Below are positions 34,035 to 37,052 of a stretch of 37,052 nt of DNA, piece after piece (position 1 is the stretch's first letter; each line of letters starts with the position of its first letter). The stretch lies in the IMG/VR virus record IMGVR_UViG_3300027976_000097, positions 1 through 37,052 of that record, one strand, 5' to 3'. The position numbers were made by a program, and so were the translations under genes. The stretch comes from a virus. The notes below the pieces were generated by a model. The model had not been told where the DNA came from. It did no database searches and was given only the letters and a program-made list of their open reading frames with translations.

Positions 34035-34601
34035 TTAACTCCCTAAGGCGCTTTTTGCGCCAACTTTATCTTGTTTGATCTTAGGCAGTTTATATTCGCC
34101 TTGACCGTTATCTTTCTTTTGCTGTTTAGCAGTCTTACTTAATTCTTTTAAAAAGCCTTTATTAAAATCATCACCAAAGTAATCTTTGTGTTTGATTTTT
34201 GTATTGCCTTTGTCAAGATCAGTTTCGTCTAGCACAGCTTCACCGCTAGGTTTGTTATCAGCTAACACCTGCTGTTCTTCACTAGGTTCTCCACTGCCAC
34301 GTACACGGAAACTATCTTCGGTAAGTCCAATGTCTTTAATGTATGTAACTAGCTGTGGCGAAGTTAATGGGTATTCTGTAACTACCTCAAACACTGTTAC
34401 TTCGCAGTTTTCTTTGCCTGGAAAGTCTAGCGGCAGTTTCTGAATAGGTGTTGTTGCTACTTTTTCTAAAGTAAGAACGCAGCAACTATCTAGTCTTGCT
34501 TTTAGTGTTTCCTGAAATTTATCAGGAAGTTCACCTGCAACTTTGACTTTGAAGCTGTATGTTTTCTTGCTTTCAATAAGATATTCTTTAAAAGATTTCA
34601 T
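34035..34601 (-). CDS. protein with capsid-targeting-like N-terminus
   Basis: A 188-residue protein starting MKSFKEYLIESKKTYSFKV. In T4, internal head proteins carry the capsid-targeting sequence MKTYQEFIAEA, cut by gp21 protease at (L/I)-x-E | (A/G/S). LIE | S at residues 8-11 fits that consensus and the residue pattern matches (M-K-aromatic-x-x-E-aromatic-hydrophobic). The rest is mixed alpha/beta (residues 15-100) and a basic end. So a packaged internal protein is possible; this is an inference. The gene starts 5 nt after CATAAATA, and the TAA in that box is the gp16 stop. Confidence 0.5.
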   Translation of the reverse strand: MKSFKEYLIESKKTYSFKVKVAGELPDKFQETLKARLDSCCVLTLEKVATTPIQKLPLDFPGKENCEVTVFEVVTEYPLTSPQLVTYIKDIGLTEDSFRVRGSGEPSEEQQVLADNKPSGEAVLDETDLDKGNTKIKHKDYFGDDFNKGFLKELSKTAKQQKKDNGQGEYKLPKIKQDKVGAKSALGS

Positions 34602-34606
34602 AGTAG

Positions 34607-34614
34607 TATTTATG
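34607..34614 (-). promoter_or_regulatory. late-promoter box CATAAATA, 5 nt before ATG
   Basis: The minus strand reads CATAAATA, ending 5 nt before the ATG at 34601; its TAA is the stop codon of the gp16 gene. No Shine-Dalgarno sequence is present. Confidence 0.5.
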
Positions 34615-35095
34615 CTTTTCCGCTTAATTTTTTCAGAAGCTCGTTGCGATCTGTAATGACATATCCGTTGCCATTGATAACATCATTAGGATCGTCACCT
34701 GCATCTTTCTCAATCTTTAATTTTTTAAGCTGTAGATCAACAGCCTTCAATCGTTTGTCAATTTTATTAGTTTTGGCTGATATAGCATTGCCCATCATAC
34801 TAGCAGCTACTTCAAAAATACGGCCAGCATACCGTACTTCAACATTCATTCCTAAATCCATTAGATCATCGTAGGCAGTTTCAGCTTTTTTTGCTAGATC
34901 GTCTAGTTCTTTTTCGTCTAAACTATCCAACTCTGCAATATGCGGTAAACTTCTTGTAATCTCAGATACTGCACGATAACTATCGTCTAGACTTTTTACT
35001 TCGTCGTGTGCAGGTGCGGGCACTGTGGATTCTTCTACAACCGTTTCGGGTTCCGCAGAATCAAGATTGAATAGTTCTTCTAATCGTTTAGTCAT
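34610..35095 (-). CDS. 16: terminase small subunit gp16
   Basis: A 161-residue protein, close to T4 gp16 (164). It has a disordered acidic N-terminal region, a helical middle (LAKKAETAYDDLMDLGMNVE) and the long coiled-coil segment KRLKAVDLQLKKLKIEK with basic residues. Terminase small subunit recognises packaging sites and stimulates gp17. Position upstream of gp17 in the same direction and downstream of gp4 fits marine T4-like gene order. Confidence 0.75.
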   Translation of the reverse strand: MTKRLEELFNLDSAEPETVVEESTVPAPAHDEVKSLDDSYRAVSEITRSLPHIAELDSLDEKELDDLAKKAETAYDDLMDLGMNVEVRYAGRIFEVAASMMGNAISAKTNKIDKRLKAVDLQLKKLKIEKDAGDDPNDVINGNGYVITDRNELLKKLSGKA

Positions 35096-35103
35096 ACTAT
35101 TAC

Positions 35104-35544
35104 TTATTTCCGTTTAGTCCCTTGGTGGAAAATATCTCCTTCATTTACCACACGAAATTTAACACCTTGCTGTTTGCACCATGCAGTAGCAGCTTCCCAT
35201 TTTGCCATGTTCTTTACATACTGTTGTTGATTATATTGACTCTTACCTACTGCTTCTATAAATGTTTGATTACTAGGTTTTACTTCAACTAGTTCTGCAT
35301 GTTTGCTACCGTTCTTATCTACATACACAACAAAAAAGTCTGGGACATAGATTGTATGTTTACCTGTAAGTGGATCTCTGTAGGGAATTTGAACACTCTC
35401 ACTGGCCCAGCTTTGCACACTAGGATGTTCATCTAGCATTTTCATAAAAACAAATTCCCAACTGCTGCGAGCCATAGGCATTTTTTTGCCAACATATTTG
35501 TCAGGATTTTTTACTTCAAATCGACCTTGTGCAAATTTTGCCAT
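35104..35544 (-). CDS. 4: head completion protein gp4
   Basis: A 146-residue protein (T4 gp4 is 150). It has the nuclease-like fold pattern of this family: KKMPMARSSWEFVFMKMLDEHPS, VQIPYRDPLTGKHTIYVPDF, and KHAELVEVKPSNQ (E-x-K), the PD-(D/E)xK-type core, then KWEAATAWCKQQGVKFRV. Gp4 completes the packaged head. The start overlaps the upstream stop (TAATG). Confidence 0.8.
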   Translation of the reverse strand: MAKFAQGRFEVKNPDKYVGKKMPMARSSWEFVFMKMLDEHPSVQSWASESVQIPYRDPLTGKHTIYVPDFFVVYVDKNGSKHAELVEVKPSNQTFIEAVGKSQYNQQQYVKNMAKWEAATAWCKQQGVKFRVVNEGDIFHQGTKRK

Positions 35545-35909
35545 TATGCTGCAATATTCCTAATCTGATTTGGTTTAACTTCAGCCGTTCTAAATCCTAA
35601 CAACGATGTTGATACACGATTATTATTTAAAATTTCGCCAACTAACTGATTTAATTGGGCCGAATTAAAGATTGACAGTGTATCCATTAGTTGTGCTATA
35701 GGTACTGAGTCAATCTTTGCTTGCCTCAGTAATGTCATTGCTACAGTTTGTGCAGCATCATCGTCAAACCCACCTTTTTTTAAAAAACTTACAGCCAAAG
35801 TAACATCGTTAGCTGCAAATTCTAACGGGGCTTCACCGTATCGATCGAAATACAGTTTAGTACCAGCTGCACTATCTGTAATAATTTGTGAAGGTAAATT
35901 GGTTGCCAT
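35544..35909 (-). CDS. small structural-region protein, unknown
   Basis: A 121-residue protein with MATNLPSQIITDSAAGTKLYF and a helical middle (ANDVTLAVSFLKKGGF, AVAMTLLRQAKIDSV-type). Located between the tube protein and gp4. AGAGG lies 7 nt before the ATG. No family known; a baseplate or neck role by position only. Confidence 0.5.
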   Translation of the reverse strand: MATNLPSQIITDSAAGTKLYFDRYGEAPLEFAANDVTLAVSFLKKGGFDDDAAQTVAMTLLRQAKIDSVPIAQLMDTLSIFNSAQLNQLVGEILNNNRVSTSLLGFRTAEVKPNQIRNIAA

Positions 35910-35910
35910 C

Positions 35911-36996
35911 TTAACCTCTATTGCTGTTAATTAATGCTTTCTGCGTAGCTTCTGTTGTCGGAGCAGTAGTTGCACTCTTCGGAAACACTGCTCCTACTAT
36001 GCCGCCCACTGTCGAAACTGCTGATGATATATTTCTAGGATTTGTTAAAATGTTAATTGCTTCCGATTTTATTTGATCTTTTGATAGGCCTTTGACATTC
36101 TTATAGGTATTAATTGCACCTATTGCAGTTCCGAGAAATCCGCCAAAACTATCAAAGGTTGCGCCTGAGTTAATTGCGCCAAACACACTTTCTAATCCAT
36201 CTAATACTCCGCCTTCGCCGGCAAGAGTAGCTACTCCGCCACCTGCTACTGATATAGGACTTGGCACAGTATCGTAATGCAAATTAGCAAATCCCTTAGG
36301 ATTATTGTAAGCCACGTTGCCTGCAGAATACTTCACAGCTTCGTATTCTAATTGCATCGCACTTTCATTAAACTCACTTGCTGAATAATCCATATTACCG
36401 TGAGACCAAGATTTAATTTTTGGATTTACCAGTGTATATCCTATAAATCTTTTTCTACTCATTGTGTAAATGCTTACTGATTTAAAAAATGGATCAGAGA
36501 TACTGTTATCTAATCCGTATCTAAAGTTATCTAAATTTGTTTTCGTTGGCCTTAAATGAGTAGCACTATATGCAGCATCGGGGTTTAATCTATCTGCAAC
36601 ATAGTAGCCATAGTAAATTGCCCACAAGGCGCTTACAATACCTGCACTATCATCATGTAGAGTAATACTAACAGGGTCGTAATTGATGTTTTTATAAATT
36701 ACTTTTTTTCGATTATACTGATTTTTAGTCACTGTATCGAAACTAAATTTAGGAAGTTCAGCAGTTTTTACAAGCAATCCAACTTCTTGGCTATGGTTGT
36801 TGGTAAAAGATGGTGATCTAATTGCATGTTTATTAAGCTCAAAACTCACATAGTACAAGAATTTTGTACGTGGCGATAATCTAAACGAGTCGTCAATGAA
36901 TAAACGAGTAGCATGTTGCCAGTTCGCTTGCTGTCCCTTAGGATTTAATATCCCCTCTGAGACACCTGTTAGAAATCTTGTGAATTTATTTGCCAT
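35911..36996 (-). CDS. baseplate tail-tube protein (gp54/gp48-type)
   Basis: A 361-residue protein with a tail-tube-like core: PRTKFLYYVSFELNKHAI, GLLVKTAELPKFSFDTVT, NRKKVIYKNINYDPVSITLH and IVSALWAIYYGYYVAD. These are the tube-fold strands and helix shared by gp19-like proteins. The C-terminal third is glycine- and alanine-rich with hydrophobic segments (FGGFLGTAIGAINTY). In T4 gp54 and gp48 start tail-tube growth on the baseplate; which of the two this is cannot be decided by eye. Its start lies 5 nt after CATAAATA and directly downstream of a terminator. Confidence 0.65.
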   Translation of the reverse strand: MANKFTRFLTGVSEGILNPKGQQANWQHATRLFIDDSFRLSPRTKFLYYVSFELNKHAIRSPSFTNNHSQEVGLLVKTAELPKFSFDTVTKNQYNRKKVIYKNINYDPVSITLHDDSAGIVSALWAIYYGYYVADRLNPDAAYSATHLRPTKTNLDNFRYGLDNSISDPFFKSVSIYTMSRKRFIGYTLVNPKIKSWSHGNMDYSASEFNESAMQLEYEAVKYSAGNVAYNNPKGFANLHYDTVPSPISVAGGGVATLAGEGGVLDGLESVFGAINSGATFDSFGGFLGTAIGAINTYKNVKGLSKDQIKSEAINILTNPRNISSAVSTVGGIVGAVFPKSATTAPTTEATQKALINSNRG

Positions 36997-37001
36997 ATTA
37001 A

Positions 37002-37009
37002 TATTTATG
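37002..37009 (-). promoter_or_regulatory. late-promoter box CATAAATA, 5 nt before ATG
   Basis: The minus strand reads CATAAATA, ending 5 nt before the ATG at 36996. It follows directly after a terminator, which makes it likely to be a true promoter for the whole gp4-gp16 unit. No Shine-Dalgarno sequence lies between box and start. Confidence 0.65.
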
Positions 37010-37013
37010 TCAC

Positions 37014-37041
37014 AAAAAAAGCCCGATAAAATCGAGCTCTT
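37014..37041 (-). terminator. terminator of the gene to the right
   Basis: On the minus strand AGCTCGAT, loop TTT, ATCGGGCT (one G-T wobble) is followed by seven T (37020-37014). The gene that ends here lies beyond the window. The CTTTTTG-type sequence on the other side means it could work in both directions. Confidence 0.75.
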
Positions 37042-37052
37042 TTTGTTATAAG

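Overview
The window looks like part of the genome of a marine T4-like myovirus, in the broad cyanophage/pelagiphage radiation of T4 relatives. The evidence is a dense, mostly minus-strand set of T4 core genes in compact, overlapping (ATGA, TAATG) arrangement: replicative helicase gp41, primase gp61, UvsW, UvsX, gp32, terminase gp17 and gp16, head completion gp4 and a tail-tube/baseplate protein. T4-type late-promoter octamers (NATAAATA) are also present. No photosynthesis genes, tRNAs or CRISPR arrays were seen, so the host cannot be named.

Layout, left to right. (1) 1-5524: a partial gene, a nucleotidyltransferase-like protein, gp41, a Kae1-type carbamoyltransferase with a 44-residue N-terminal remnant of a second copy, a GIY-YIG homing endonuclease, a 38-residue protein and primase gp61. 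(2) 5537-7340: a beta-rich structural-type protein, a lone plus-strand gene, and a very small protein carrying the catalytic-palm signatures of C-family DNA polymerase (Pol III alpha). (3) 7402-14187: an early operon whose first gene (395 residues) lies behind a near-perfect sigma70 promoter. It includes uvsW, split by a split intein with a free-standing endonuclease gene between the halves, and small replication-type proteins (possible gp62-like and gp59-like). (4) 14219-24028: a surface-glycan/nucleotide-sugar island containing four paralogous glycosyltransferase-like proteins, a plus-strand operon (glycosyltransferases, methyltransferases, GDP-mannose 4,6-dehydratase), and a cytidylyltransferase-cupin fusion. 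(5) 24062-27003: recombination module (UvsY-like, UvsX, gp32). (6) 27082-37041: packaging and morphogenesis module (large acidic protein, gp17, gp16, gp4, a baseplate tube protein).

The most remarkable system is the set of protein-splicing and homing elements. gp17 has a contiguous intein in its Walker A motif with the class 3 (Trp-Cys-Thr) signature, and a second, atypically split intein at its Walker B motif. The two gp17 genes are separated by an HNH endonuclease gene. uvsW has a conventionally split intein exactly in its DExH box, with a PD-(D/E)xK/Vsr-like endonuclease gene in between. All four free-standing endonuclease-type ORFs (GIY-YIG, PD-(D/E)xK, HNH, NUMOD3 remnant) have a late-promoter octamer directly upstream.

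A second striking pattern is promoter placement. At least eight genes have a late -10 octamer ending 4-5 nt before the start codon, and three more have TATAAT 5-6 nt before it, two of them with TTGACA at 17-bp spacing. By T4 and sigma70 geometry, transcription would start at or next to the start codon, so these mRNAs may be leaderless, whereas other genes in the same window carry good Shine-Dalgarno sequences.
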